From CAWEWH01 sp963812775 (GTDB lineage Bacteria > Pseudomonadota > Alphaproteobacteria > Rhizobiales > Beijerinckiaceae), in the NCBI GenBank assembly GCA_963812775.1, contig CAWEWH010000005.1, forward strand, positions 806,001 to 870,000: 64,000 nt of DNA, in the 5' to 3' direction. Made by a program: the position numbers and the translations under genes. Under the pieces are notes generated by a model. It ran no database searches. It saw only the letters and a list, made by a program, of their open reading frames with translations, and was not told where the DNA came from. The first letter of the stretch is position 1; every line of letters begins with the position of its first letter. Of this stretch, positions 54,978-64,000 are shown piece after piece.

Positions 54978-56394
54978 CTACTGCCGCGGCACGGCGCTGG
55001 TCGGCGTGTCGTCCTTGCGGGGCGTGCCGGCCCCGCCATACGAGACGCGCCAGATGGTGCCGCCGGTGTCGTCGGCGATGAGCAGCGATCCGTCCTTGGC
55101 GACCGCGAGCGCCGCCGGCCGGCCCCAGACCTCGGCCCGCTCGAGCCCGGAGACCCAAAACCCGGCCATGAAGTTCTGGTAGGAGCCGTCGGGCCGCCCG
55201 TCCTTGAACGGCACATACACGACCTTGTAGCCGGTCGGCTCTGACCTGTTCCATGAGCCCTTGAGCGCCACGAAGGCGCCGCCGCGAAATTCTGCGGGAA
55301 ACTGGTCGCCCTCGTAGAAGACGAGATCCATGGCTGAGGAATGCGCTTCGAAGAGCAGGTCGGGCAGCTTCGAGGCCTTGACCTTCTCAGGCGCCAGCTT
55401 GGCGAAGCCCGGCTGCGGATGCTGGCCGATATAGGCGTAGGGCCATCCGTAGAACGCGCCTTTCTCAACGCGCGTCAGGAAGTCCGGCGGCAGGCGGTCG
55501 CCGAGCCCGTCGCGCTCTTGCACGACGGCGTAGAGATCGCCGCTGCCCGGCTGGAACGCCAGCGCCGTGGCGTTGCGCAGGCCCGACGCGAACGTGCTCT
55601 GGTTTGATCCGTCGGCATCGAAGCGCTGGATCGTTGCTTTGACGTTCGGGCTCGACCCCGATATTGCCGGCCGAGCCGACGCCCACGAAAAGGCCGCCGC
55701 TCTTGGGATCGATCGCCAGATGGCGGTTGGCGTGTCCCTGCACGATGCCGAACACGCCCTTCGCCGTGATCATGCGTTCGCCCACCAGCGCCGGCGACGG
55801 TTTGCGCTGCTCGGGCGGCACGTCCTCGACCTTCTGTTGCTCGCTCCTTCCGGCCCGCAAGGCGCCAAGACGATGCGGCACTGTCCAGACACCGTCCTGG
55901 TCGGCCACGAGAACGTGATCGTTCCGCCAGGCGAGCCCATAGGGGCCGTTGAAGCCCTCGGCGTAGCGCTGCATCCATTCCGCTTTGCCGTCGCCGTCCT
56001 GGTCGCGCAGCAAGGTGAGGTGACCGGTGCGCTGCTCGGCGACGATCACGTCGCCGTTCGGCAGCACGAGCAGCCGGCGCGGATGTTCGAGGCCTGTCGC
56101 GAAGGCCGTCGCCGTGAACCCTTCGAGAACGCGCGGCGTCTGGCCCTGATAGGCGATGGTCAGCGTGCGGCTCGCGACGAGGGGCCCGGTCTTGGGCGGC
56201 GGCAGGTCCTCCGCCTTGATGGTGAAGCGCCGCCCCAGTTCCTGGTCGGGCAATTGGGCGGGATCGGCCGGCCGTTGCGGCGAGGCTTCGGCCTTCTTGG
56301 GCGCTGCTCCTTGCGCCGCGGCGGGCGCGGCCGCGAGGCCGAGGAGACAGATTGCTGAGCTGAAAACGGTCGCTGGCTTGAGGCGATGCTGCAT
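54978..56394 (-). pseudogene. PQQ-dependent sugar dehydrogenase (soluble, sorbosone/glucose dehydrogenase-like), one frameshift
   Basis: Two minus-strand frames form one exported protein of about 470 aa. It starts MQHRLKPATVFSSAICLLGL with a signal peptide. A six-bladed propeller follows: GLEHPRRLLVLPNGDVIVAE, NGPYGLAWRNDHVLVAD, HANRHLAIDPKSGGLFVGVG. Dropping one C of CCC at about 55646-55651 continues as RNATALAFQPGSGDLYAVV, YGWPYAYIGQHPQPG and FRGGAFVALKGSWNRSEPTG. These are typical of the GSDH (L-sorbosone/glucose dehydrogenase) family, which oxidises aldoses in the periplasm with PQQ. No pqq genes are in the window. Confidence 0.78.
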
Positions 56395-56526
56395 GGCTTC
56401 TCTCCGCTTTTGGCCGGAGCGCGACGGACCATCAGACGCAACCGCACAATTGCGGCGAAGTTCCGGAGGCAAGGCGCAGCGGCCGCTGTCAGGCCGAGCG
56501 AACGGGCCGCCTCTGCCGCAACGATG

Positions 56527-57934
56527 TCACCGGCCGGCGTAGCCGATCCGCCGGCGCATCTCGTGGCGGGTGAGCGGCACGACGCCCTCGGTCTCCGCGT
56601 GCGCGTGGACAGCGTCGGCGGCCGTGGCCTTGGCGCGTTGCGTGCCGACCGCCAGGCGCGTTTCGTCCATGGCCAGGCGTAGCGCCTCGAGGCCGGCGGT
56701 ATTGAAACGCCGCTGGCAAGCGCATGTCAGAGCCCGCGTCGAGATGGCGTCGATCTGGGTCGAGAGTTCCGCAAGCTCATGCAGGTCCAAGGCGCCATGC
56801 GCCTGGTCCTTGACCGCAATGAGTTCGGCCACGAGCGCCATGGCGGCCCGTCGGGCGCGCGCCTCCGCGGCTCCAAACAGCCCGGCGATGGCCGAGCCTA
56901 TTCCGCCGAGCAGCATCGCGGCGACGTAGATGAGGTCGCCGTAGCGATCCATGAAGGTCTTTTCGTTGTTGTCGTAGTAGGCGGACGCGCCCGGGTGCAG
57001 CGGGAAGGCCGAGCCCTTTTCCGTCTCGGGCGCCTCCATGCGCACCGCCAGCGGCGCCTCGGCTTCGAGCGCCTTGCGCATGCTCAGCAGTGCCTTGACG
57101 AGATCCGTCACCGTGCCGTCTGCGAGATCCTGGCTCGCCACCAACCGGTAGGTGATGCCAAGCGTGTTGAAGGGCTCTGCCGGGCGCGCTGGATTGCCGC
57201 GGAAGGAGCCACTCACGATCTCGGTCTTCTCGTAGATGGGCTGGCGCTGGGCCATGGCTTCGGCCTCGCCGATGTCGATGAACACCGGCGCCTTGGTGGC
57301 CGATTGCGGAGACGTCCGCGACGATCATGTCGGCAAGCGAACCGGTCGGCGGGCTGACGACCAGAACGGCATCGACGCGCTTGTCGCGCACCGAAGCACC
57401 CGCCTCCTCGGGTTGCAGCAGGACGCGCCTGACCGAGGACGGCGGCACGCCATATTGGGCCAGGATCGCGTCGAGAAGCTGTGAATTGGCCGGCAGGCCG
57501 CGCACGATACCGACGCGCTTGCCGGCGAGGTCGGCAATCTTGCGGATCTTCGCACCGGCCGGCGCCAACAGGATGGCCGCGTCCTTGTGCAGCACCACCA
57601 CCGTGCTGCCCTTGTCCGGCATCGCAACGTCGCTTCGCACGACGGCGAGATCGGCCTTGCCTTGATCGATGGCCGCCGCGCTCTCGGCCGGACCCTCGGT
57701 TGGAACGACAACGAGACGCAGGCGCGAGCGGCCGTGGCCGAACTGCTTTGCGACGGCAGCCATCAGCTTTGCGTCGGCGCTGCCGTCCGGTCCGACCGCC
57801 ACCTTCAGAACCATCGGCGATGCGGCGAGCTTCAACGTCAGCGCGGCGATGGACACGATGGCGAGAATCGCCGCCGCCCAGAGGGCGCCGGAGCTGAGGA
57901 GGAAAGTTGAAAGTCCACGTCGAAGTCGCGCCAT
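56527..57934 (-). pseudogene. TAXI family TRAP-type solute-binding protein, membrane anchored, one frameshift
   Basis: Two minus-strand frames join into a protein of about 468 aa. The N-terminal helix (ALWAAAILAIVSIAALTLKL) acts as anchor or signal. The TAXI/NMT1-like domain follows: VAVGPDGSADAKLMAAVAKQ, IDQGKADLAVVRSDVAMP, KRVGIVRGLPANSQLLDAIL. Removing one A near 57302-57306 continues PVFIDIGEAEAMAQRQPIYE. A second helix (LIYVAAMLLGGIGSAIAGLF) and about 120 cytoplasmic residues follow, a layout also known from other membrane-anchored TAXI proteins. There is no TRAP permease next to it, so it may sense rather than transport. Confidence 0.75.
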
Positions 57935-58369
57935 GAGTTTTGTCTGCCTTGTTCTTCCTTCTTGTTCTTCTTTCTTGTTCTTCTGTCTTGGTGCTCTGTC
58001 TCGCTTGCTCCGCGCACGATTGGAGCGCTGTTCATGGGCAGCCCGGCGTCGCTTGCGAGCCGCGGCCGTGAAGGTCGGGACGTCCCCAGCGCGGGCGGTC
58101 TCTGCAATGCCCGGCCCGGGCGTTGCCCGGCCGCGAGGCTCCTGCGCGGCAAATGGGCCCTAAACGCGGCAGCGCGACCGTGGCAATGCCCCGCTGCCGC
58201 GAGCCCGGCGCCCGTCAATTCTCGATCTCAATCTCTTCGCGATCACGACGCGCCCGGTGAGCCCTCCTGCGTCGCGCTCAGTTCAGGTGGAAGAATGATT
58301 TTCTATTCTTCGCCTTAACGATCTCTAAAGTTGCCGGCCGCGCGCAGGTGTCGCAGCCCTGGCTCGCAC
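57935..58369. other. Gene-free stretch with pyrimidine-rich direct repeats
   Basis: About 435 bases between co-oriented genes. CTTCTTGTTCTTC-type repeats occur at 57957-57985. No gene, RNA or repeat family recognised. Confidence 0.3.
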
Positions 58370-59509
58370 TCACTCCTCGAAGCTCGCCTTGAACAATTGC
58401 TCGTGCGCCAGCGACCACGGCGGGCGCAGGAAGCCGAGGGCGCGGACGTCCTGCGACCATTGCCCGAACGGCAGCGACCGCGAATAGCTCGAGCCGCCGA
58501 TGGCCTTCGACATGGCGAGCAGCGCCGCCTCGGCGAGCTCGGCGACCGCGAGCTTGCCGCGCTGGACGTTGAAGGGCGCGGCTCCCGTCTCGATGGCGGC
58601 CGCCATGCCTGCGAACGCCTGGTCGGCGAGCCAAACGTCGTTGGCGGCCTTGGTCCAGCTCACCCGCTCGAAGGCGGTGAGCCGCTCGGCCCGCGGCTTG
58701 AGACGGTGCCGGCCCTCGGCCAGTGCCGCATCGAGGATGCCCATGGTGACGGACGCGAACATGATGGCCACCACCGGGATGACCCTCGGGATGAGCGCCA
58801 TGACGCCGCCGGAAAGCCCGTGGCGCTCGGCCGCTACACCGTCGAACCGGAAGGCGTGGCTCTGGGTCGCCGCCATGCCGTGGCCGTCCCATTCCCGCAC
58901 CATTCTCGCGCCGGCCGAGCCGTCCCAGGCGAGCCCGCGCGTATCGATGAGGAAGATGTCGGGCGTCGTCTCGCCCTCGGGCACCGCGATGGTGATCATG
59001 AACGAGCTGACGCCGGAGCCGGAGCCCATGTGCTTGTCGCCCGTGACGTGCCAGGCGCCGGCCGCGTCGCGCGCCGCGGTGGCGCGCGTCGCCATGAGGT
59101 CGCCGCCGCCGCCGGGCTCCGAGCTGATGGTGCCGAACCAGTGCCCGTCGCGCGCCGCGCCGAGCACGCGCTCGCGCTGCGCCCGCCAGGCGCCGAGGTC
59201 GGCCGGTGCTTCGACGGGCTCTTCGAGCCACATGGCCAGCACAGTCGGATGCATGGTGGCGACGAGCGCCACCGACGGATCGGTGCGCGCCAGGTTACGG
59301 AAGATCGCCGCGGTCGCCCGCGTCGAGGCCTGGGCGCTGTGCCAGGCCCCGCCCATCGTGGCCGGCACGCCGGTCAGCGTCAGGCCGGCGTCCTTGAGCC
59401 GCGCGAAGTCGGCCGCCGCGAGCGCGCGCCGCTCGAGACGTTGGGCCCGCTCGGGCGACCAGGCCTCGGCAACGGCCGCGATGTTTTTGGCAATCGACGT
59501 GATGTCCAA
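58370..59509 (-). CDS. Acyl-CoA dehydrogenase family protein
   Basis: A flavoenzyme of 379 aa. It starts with TTG at 59509 behind GGAGG at good spacing; the longer frame upstream overlaps another gene. The N-terminal helical domain ends in VPATMGGAWH; the FAD-binding strand segment includes HWFGTISSEPGGGGDLMATR and WHVTGDKHMGSGSGVSSFMI; the C-terminal helices include IMFASVTMGILDAALAEGRH. It lacks the classical catalytic Glu context that I can place, and the family also includes flavin monooxygenases such as DszC/HpaB-related ones. The substrate is unknown. Confidence 0.83.
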   Translation of the reverse strand: MDITSIAKNIAAVAEAWSPERAQRLERRALAAADFARLKDAGLTLTGVPATMGGAWHSAQASTRATAAIFRNLARTDPSVALVATMHPTVLAMWLEEPVEAPADLGAWRAQRERVLGAARDGHWFGTISSEPGGGGDLMATRATAARDAAGAWHVTGDKHMGSGSGVSSFMITIAVPEGETTPDIFLIDTRGLAWDGSAGARMVREWDGHGMAATQSHAFRFDGVAAERHGLSGGVMALIPRVIPVVAIMFASVTMGILDAALAEGRHRLKPRAERLTAFERVSWTKAANDVWLADQAFAGMAAAIETGAAPFNVQRGKLAVAELAEAALLAMSKAIGGSSYSRSLPFGQWSQDVRALGFLRPPWSLAHEQLFKASFEE

Positions 59510-59601
59510 TGGGCGCCCTCCGGTCCGCGCGACCGTAGGGCCGGCGAGGGGTGCCCACAACCGCGGCGGCGCCGCGAAGCGCGCACTTTCCTTGTGCGGC
59601 G

Positions 59602-59992
59602 CTACCTCGGTCGCGGCGCCTCGGAGAAATGCCACAGCACCCCGCAGGGATCGAACACATAGACGACGTCGAGCCCGATCTCGCGCCCCGCGGTGCGCTG
59701 CGGGTTCGCCACGTCGTGGCGCGACGGCAGGTCGAGCGCCACGATATGTGCCCACCACGGCTCGATGGCCAGCACGACGACGTGCATCACGAAGTTCTCG
59801 GCCCACGCGGCTGCGAACAGATCCTGCAACACGAACGAATATGCGCCAAGCCGCATCTCGGCCAGCTTGTCGCCGAGCGGGTCCACACGGAAGCCGAGGT
59901 CGGCATAGAAGCGCTTGCTCGCCTCGAAATTCTTGGCCGGCGAAGGGCCGCATGGCGAGGATGGTTTCGGCCAAGCGATCGCGTTTTGCCAT
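59602..59992 (-). pseudogene. VOC/glyoxalase family protein, one frameshift
   Basis: Starts MAKRDRLAETILAMRP at 59992. Removing one base near 59943-59948 gives SPAKNFEASKRFYADLGFRV, the standard first strand-helix of a VOC domain, then DPLGDKLAEMRLGAYSFVLQ, and it ends VYVFDPCGVLWHFSE at 59602. The intact protein would be about 129 aa, a single VOC domain. Metal ligands are not certain. It lies 92 bases upstream of the acyl-CoA dehydrogenase gene in the same direction. Confidence 0.75.
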
Positions 59993-60091
59993 CGGCGCAG
60001 CTCCTGTCGCGTAACGACGAACAGATGGGTGCCTGTCCGATCCGGCGCCAGGTGGCAGTCAGAAAAAAGTCTTAGGACGGGGAATTAATAC

Positions 60092-60120
60092 TTGACAGGG
60101 GTTGCCTCTCAGGCTATGTT
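60092..60120 (+). promoter_or_regulatory. Strong sigma-70 type promoter with no coding sequence behind it
   Basis: TTGACA at 60092-60097, a 17-base spacer, and TATGTT at 60115-60120. This is nearly a consensus promoter and unusual for such a GC-rich genome. The next 800 bases have no convincing open reading frame on either strand. Confidence 0.55.
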
Positions 60121-60600
60121 GAGATCACCACGTCCCCGGAAGGGCGCGCAAGGCCTTGCGAGCCAGGTGTGGGTGACGACGGCAAGGCAGGACCGGCGGT
60201 GACGCGCAGGCGATGTCTTGGTGGCTCATGCGAGTGGCCGTAACTGGACGCGCTCGTCGTGAGTTGGGCGGTGGCTCCAAGGCCCGTTCGCAGACGGGAG
60301 ACGGGGCGGCCTAAGGCGCTTTACGGATCGACCCGGCCCTCTGTCGGGAGAAGCGGCACGTCAACGCCGTGGACGGTTGCGGGAGGCAACGCGCGACCCC
60401 TTGAGCGTGCTGGCCACAAAACACCGTGCGCGGGAGGTCTGGGCGCTAGGCCCGGCGGCTCCTGACTGAAATGAAAACGTTCTTCTCGAGCGCTCGCGCC
60501 GTTGGCGCCCGCCGCTCGGACCTCCCGCGTGGGCCCTTCCTAAATTTGGGCCGCACCGCTCCCATGCTTCGGGTTCTTCGGAACCGCGAAAACGCGAGGG
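60121..60600 (+). ncRNA. Candidate unidentified RNA gene downstream of the orphan promoter
   Basis: A GC-rich, gene-free region with several short inverted repeats (for example GGCGCGCAAGGCCTTGCGAG at about 60141 and GGCGCTAGGCCCGGCGGCTC at about 60443). No match to tmRNA, SRP RNA, RNase P or 6S motifs that I can recognise. It may be a transcript, but composition and promoter are the only evidence. Confidence 0.25.
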
Positions 60601-60629
60601 TGTGGCTTGGTGCGAGACGCTGACGCCGG

Positions 60630-60895
60630 CCTCCCTCTCCCACCGCAAGTCGGGCCCTGCCCGACTTGCGCAATTATGAAGTCGATCTCGGGCAAGCCCG
60701 AGATCGATGCGGGAGAGGGTGGCGTGCGGAGCCCGCCGGGAGAGGGGGCCGCACGTATCAGCATCGTGGGCGCAATTTTCTTTCGCAGAGCGCAAAGCAT
60801 CGATGGACGAGTGCTTCACGATCATCCCCCTCTCCCGCCGCTTGCTGACGCAAGCGGCACGCTCTCCCGCAAGGGGAGAGGGTGGGCGCGCGTGG
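60630..60895. repeat. Cluster of CTCTCCC / GGGAGAGGG palindromes
   Basis: Contains CTCTCCCACCGCAAGTCGGG facing CCCGACTTGCG, GATCTCGGGCAAGCCCGAGA, and a copy of the 53215 element (GCCGCTTGCTGACGCAAGCG ... CTCTCCCGCAAGGGGAGAGG). These are stacked hairpins typical of intergenic repeats in this group of bacteria. Confidence 0.65.
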
Positions 60896-61008
60896 CCGCC
60901 CGCGCCGCTCCGGCCGGGATGACAGCGTGTGATCGTCTGCCCTGTTGTTCATGAAATGTTCTTGATTGCGGCGACCGGCTTGGCTATGGTCGCGGCCCGG
61001 AGGGCAGC

Positions 61009-62547
61009 ATGGTCACGCGGGTCGCGACGGTGGCGTTCGAGGGCATCGAGGCGCGCGCCGTCGACGTGCAGGTGCAGATCGCCCAGGGCAACGTCGTCTT
61101 CAATGTCGTCGGCCTCGCCGACAAGGCGGTGGCCGAGTCGCGCGAGCGGGTGCGCGCCGCCCTCATCGCGTCCGGCCTCGCGCTGCCGGGCAAACGCATC
61201 ACCGTCAATTTGGCGCCCGCCGATCTTCCCAAGGAAGGCTCGCACTACGACCTGCCCATCGCGCTCGGCGTCATGGCGGCCATCGGCGCCATCCCGTCCG
61301 ATGCCCTCGACGGCTTCACCGTGCTCGGCGAGCTCGCCCTTGACGGCGCCATCACGCCGGTGGCCGGCGTCCTGCCGGCGGCGATAGCCGCCAATGCCCG
61401 CGGCCATGGGCTGATCTGCCCCGCCGTCTGCGGCCCGGAGGCCGCCTGGGCGAGCCGCGACCTTGCCATCATCGCGCCGCGCTCGCTGATCCAGCTCGCC
61501 AATCATGTCAGGGGCACGCAGGTTCTGTCGCGCCCCGAGCCAGCCGTCGCAAAAGCGCTCGCCGCGCTGCCCGACTTGAAGGACATCAAGGGCCAGGAGA
61601 GCGGCAAGCGGGCGCTGGAGATCGCCGCCGCCGGCGGCCACAATCTTTTGATGAACGGCCCGCCTGGCGCGGGAAAATCGATGCTGGCCGAGCGCCTGCC
61701 CTCCATCCTGCCGCCGCTCACCCCGCGCGAATTGCTCGAAGTCTCCATGGTGCATTCGGTCGCCGGCCACCTCGCCGACGGCGCGCTCACCGATCGGCGT
61801 CCCTTCCGCGCCCCGCACCATTCCGCCTCAATGGCGGCCCTCGTCGGCGGCGGCCTGCATGCGCGGCCTGGCGAAGTGTCGCTCGCCCATCACGGCGTGC
61901 TCTTCCTCGACGAGTTTCCGGAGTTCCAGCCGCAGGTCCTCGACAGCCTGCGCCAGCCCATCGAGACCGGCGAGGTGCTGATCTCCCGCGCCAACCGCCG
62001 CGTCACCTATCCGGCGCGCTTCCAGCTCGTCGCCGCCATGAATCCCTGCCGCTGCGGCCACGCCACCGAGCCGGGCTATGCCTGCAAGCGGGCGCCCAAC
62101 GAGCGCTGCATGGCGCAGTACCAGGCGCGCCTGTCGGGGCCGCTCATCGATCGCATCGATCTCGTCATCGAGGTGCCGGCCGTCTCCGCCGCCGACCTGA
62201 TCCTGCCGCCGCCGGCGGAAGGCTCGGCAGAAGTCGCCGCCCGGGTTGCAGCCGCCCGCGCTCGCCAGACCGCCCGCTATGCGGCCATGGGCCTCGAGCG
62301 CGTCACCACCAACGCCGCCTGTCCGGCGCCGGTCCTCGAGGACATCGCCAAGCCGGATGCCGCCGGCCATGCGCTGGTGCGCGAGGCGGCCGACGCCATG
62401 CGGCTGACGGCGCGCGGCTTCCACCGCGTCCTCAAGGTGGCCCGCACTCTCGCCGACCTCGACGGCGAGGAGAAAGTGCGCCGTCTCCACATCGCCGAGG
62501 CACTGAGCTACCGCACCGCCGTCGACCGCGTCGCGGTTGCGGCGTGA
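61009..62547 (+). CDS. comM: YifB/ComM family Mg-chelatase-like AAA ATPase
   Basis: A hexameric AAA helicase of 512 aa; in other bacteria ComM drives branch migration during natural transformation. The N-terminal Lon-like ChlI domain reads VATVAFEGIEARAVDVQVQI; the Mg_chelatase domain has Walker A MNGPPGAGKSMLAERLP, Walker B GVLFLDEFPEFQ, and a zinc-binding Cys cluster (MNPCRCGHATEPGYACKRAP). The C-terminal Mg_chelatase_C region includes LTARGFHRVLKVARTLADLD. The start is ATG at 61009 behind GGAGGG. Normal length, no damage. Confidence 0.95.
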   Translation: MVTRVATVAFEGIEARAVDVQVQIAQGNVVFNVVGLADKAVAESRERVRAALIASGLALPGKRITVNLAPADLPKEGSHYDLPIALGVMAAIGAIPSDALDGFTVLGELALDGAITPVAGVLPAAIAANARGHGLICPAVCGPEAAWASRDLAIIAPRSLIQLANHVRGTQVLSRPEPAVAKALAALPDLKDIKGQESGKRALEIAAAGGHNLLMNGPPGAGKSMLAERLPSILPPLTPRELLEVSMVHSVAGHLADGALTDRRPFRAPHHSASMAALVGGGLHARPGEVSLAHHGVLFLDEFPEFQPQVLDSLRQPIETGEVLISRANRRVTYPARFQLVAAMNPCRCGHATEPGYACKRAPNERCMAQYQARLSGPLIDRIDLVIEVPAVSAADLILPPPAEGSAEVAARVAAARARQTARYAAMGLERVTTNAACPAPVLEDIAKPDAAGHALVREAADAMRLTARGFHRVLKVARTLADLDGEEKVRRLHIAEALSYRTAVDRVAVAA

Positions 62548-62575
62548 TGCACGGCCTTGACACGAGGATCGGCGG

Positions 62576-64000
62576 ATGACGTTTGCCGTCTGCTTCAATT
62601 GCGGCAACATGAAAGTTGGTGCTTACACGTATTGCGAGGTCTGTGGCATCGCGCCGCTGACGAAGCCCGAGCAAGAATATTCGCTGTTGTTGACCGACCA
62701 TTTCGTGCCGCGCAAGGAGATCAAGCGAATCTCCGAAACGATGCGCAAGGGAGGTCCGCGGCCGCTGCTGCCGAAGAAATTGAAGAAGAAGCTCGGCAAG
62801 GACTGGGCGCGTTTTAGCGGGACGGTCGGACCGCTATACGTCGCTGATCCGCCTTCGAAGAAACCAAATTCTGAGACGTACCCGCCGCGCCACGTCATCG
62901 AACTTTTTGCCCACGAGGCGAGGCAAATCGCCTTGAATGCCGCGCTGCTCGCCGCGCCGCGGCCGCCGCGGCGCGGGCCCGAGGCCTTCGACGCAATGCT
63001 CACCCGCCTCGGCCAGGTGCAGATCGATTCCGTCAACGTGCTGGCCCGCGCCCACTACATGCCGGGCTTCTCGCGCCTTGGCGCCCACGATGCTGCCATG
63101 GTCGACGCCGCCGCCTACGGGCCGCGCCGCACGCTGTTCGAATATTGGGGCCATGCGGCCGCGCTGATCCGCCTCGACCTGCAGCCGGCGCTGCGTTGGC
63201 GCATGGCGCGCGCACGGGCCGGCACCAGCAAGCCCTATCTCGCGCGCTTCGCCGTGGAGCGGCGCGACTTCGTGGATGCCGCGCTGCGCGAGATCGAGCG
63301 GCGTGGCCCGCTCAGCGCCCGCGAGCTGACGGCAGCGGGAAAATCGCGCGGCGCCTGGTGGGGCTGGAGCGACGGCAAGCTCGCGCTCGAATGGCTGTTC
63401 TATGCCGGTCTCGTCACCACGCATTCCCGCCGCGGCTTCGAGCGCGTCTACGATCTCGCCGAGCGCGTCTTTCCCGAGGTGGCCGCGCTGCCGACACCGC
63501 CTGAAGATCAGGCGCAGCGCCAGCTTCTCATGGTGGCGGCCCGGGCGCTTGGCGTCGCCACGGCGGGCGACCTGCGTGACTATTGGCGCATCGGCCCGCA
63601 GGACGCCAAGTCGCGCTTGGCCGAGCTGGTGGAGTCTGGCGAACTGTGGCCCGCGCACGTCGAGAATTGGCCGAAGCCCGCCTTCGTGCCCCCCGGTACC
63701 GTGGCGCCTCACCACCCGGCCGCTGCCGCCCTCGTCTCGCCGTTCGATCCGCTCCTGTGGGAGCGCGACCGTGCCGAGCGGCTCTTCGGCTTTCGCTACC
63801 GCATCGAGATCTACACGCCGGCCGAAAAACGCACGCACGGCTACTATGTGTTGCCCTTTCTCATGGGCGACCGTGTCGCCGCCCGCCTCGACCTCAAGGC
63901 CGACCGCGCCTCGGGCCGGCTCCTCGTCCACGCGGCACATCTGGAGCCGGGCGCCGATCGCGACGCCACAGCACCCGCGCTCGCCGCCGAATTGCGCGAG
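62576..64000 (+). CDS. Zinc-ribbon protein fused to a YcaQ-like winged-helix glycosylase domain, cut by the window edge
   Basis: An open frame of 475 codons runs off the right edge. Residues 1-35 are a zinc ribbon (CFNCGNMKVGAYTYCEVCG), followed by about 75 residues rich in Lys. From about residue 115 (HEARQIALNAALLAAPRPPR) it is a YcaQ family protein: LTRLGQVQIDSVNVLARAHY, RTLFEYWGHAAALI, LVSPFDPLLWERDRAERLFG, FRYRIEIYTPAEKRTHGYYV. YcaQ/AlkX proteins unhook interstrand DNA crosslinks as glycosylases. Zinc-ribbon proteins like the N-terminal part are usually encoded separately, so the fusion may be real or come from an indel. It follows comM by 28 bases. Confidence 0.85.
   Translation, partial: MTFAVCFNCGNMKVGAYTYCEVCGIAPLTKPEQEYSLLLTDHFVPRKEIKRISETMRKGGPRPLLPKKLKKKLGKDWARFSGTVGPLYVADPPSKKPNSETYPPRHVIELFAHEARQIALNAALLAAPRPPRRGPEAFDAMLTRLGQVQIDSVNVLARAHYMPGFSRLGAHDAAMVDAAAYGPRRTLFEYWGHAAALIRLDLQPALRWRMARARAGTSKPYLARFAVERRDFVDAALREIERRGPLSARELTAAGKSRGAWWGWSDGKLALEWLFYAGLVTTHSRRGFERVYDLAERVFPEVAALPTPPEDQAQRQLLMVAARALGVATAGDLRDYWRIGPQDAKSRLAELVESGELWPAHVENWPKPAFVPPGTVAPHHPAAAALVSPFDPLLWERDRAERLFGFRYRIEIYTPAEKRTHGYYVLPFLMGDRVAARLDLKADRASGRLLVHAAHLEPGADRDATAPALAAELRE

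Overview
The window looks like a chromosomal segment of a high-GC alphaproteobacterium of the order Hyphomicrobiales (Bradyrhizobium, Rhodoplanes or Pseudolabrys-like). The signs are class III cyclases with the characteristic rhizobial N-terminus, an LTXXQ-type secreted protein, the DUF6152/DUF6644 pair, a DUF2924-recombinase relic, and dispersed palindromes around GATCATGC. No species assignment is possible from this sequence alone.

Two halves meet at a tRNA-Ser(GGA) gene (29168-29257). The left half (1-29.1 kb) is an accessory region. It holds a HisKA_2-type sensor kinase and four nearly complete class III nucleotide cyclases plus the first codons of a fifth. It also holds a sugar import and oxidation locus: ABC permease, ATPase and binding protein, an arabinose/galactose 1-dehydrogenase, a cut-off aldose 1-epimerase, and a mandelate racemase-family dehydratase, with a tannase-family esterase between the last two. 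A LysR-controlled set of exported small-molecule enzymes follows (Tat cupin, ABM monooxygenase, double CMD protein, with an MFS pump). Then come a peroxiredoxin-like protein, a broken Na+/H+ antiporter, and relics of an enolase-superfamily enzyme, a LigD ligase, a DUF2924 protein and a serine recombinase. Last is an Mrr nuclease-NACHT ATPase gene, a candidate antiphage protein, beside the tRNA.

The right half (29.3-64 kb) is more like core chromosome: msrA, a YqhA protein, mepA, DUF6152/DUF6644 proteins, a RecD-like helicase, a cupredoxin, an FAD oxidoreductase with GtrA, a PstS-like binding protein paired with a chemoreceptor, a HAD phosphatase overlapping NADP malic enzyme, mutS, a carboxylesterase, a Baeyer-Villiger monooxygenase-hydrolase fusion, an LTXXQ protein, a PQQ sugar dehydrogenase, a TAXI-type protein, an acyl-CoA dehydrogenase, a VOC protein, a YifB/ComM AAA ATPase and a zinc ribbon-YcaQ protein that runs off the end.

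At least twelve places in nine genes need one base removed to restore a conserved reading frame, across both halves. Because all are in the same direction and several lie in short homopolymers, they look more like insertion-type sequencing errors than decay. Such genes are typed here as pseudogenes only because they are broken as given. The cut-off relics (galM, enolase, ligD, recombinase, cyclase start) are different: they lack most of their length and are true remnants.
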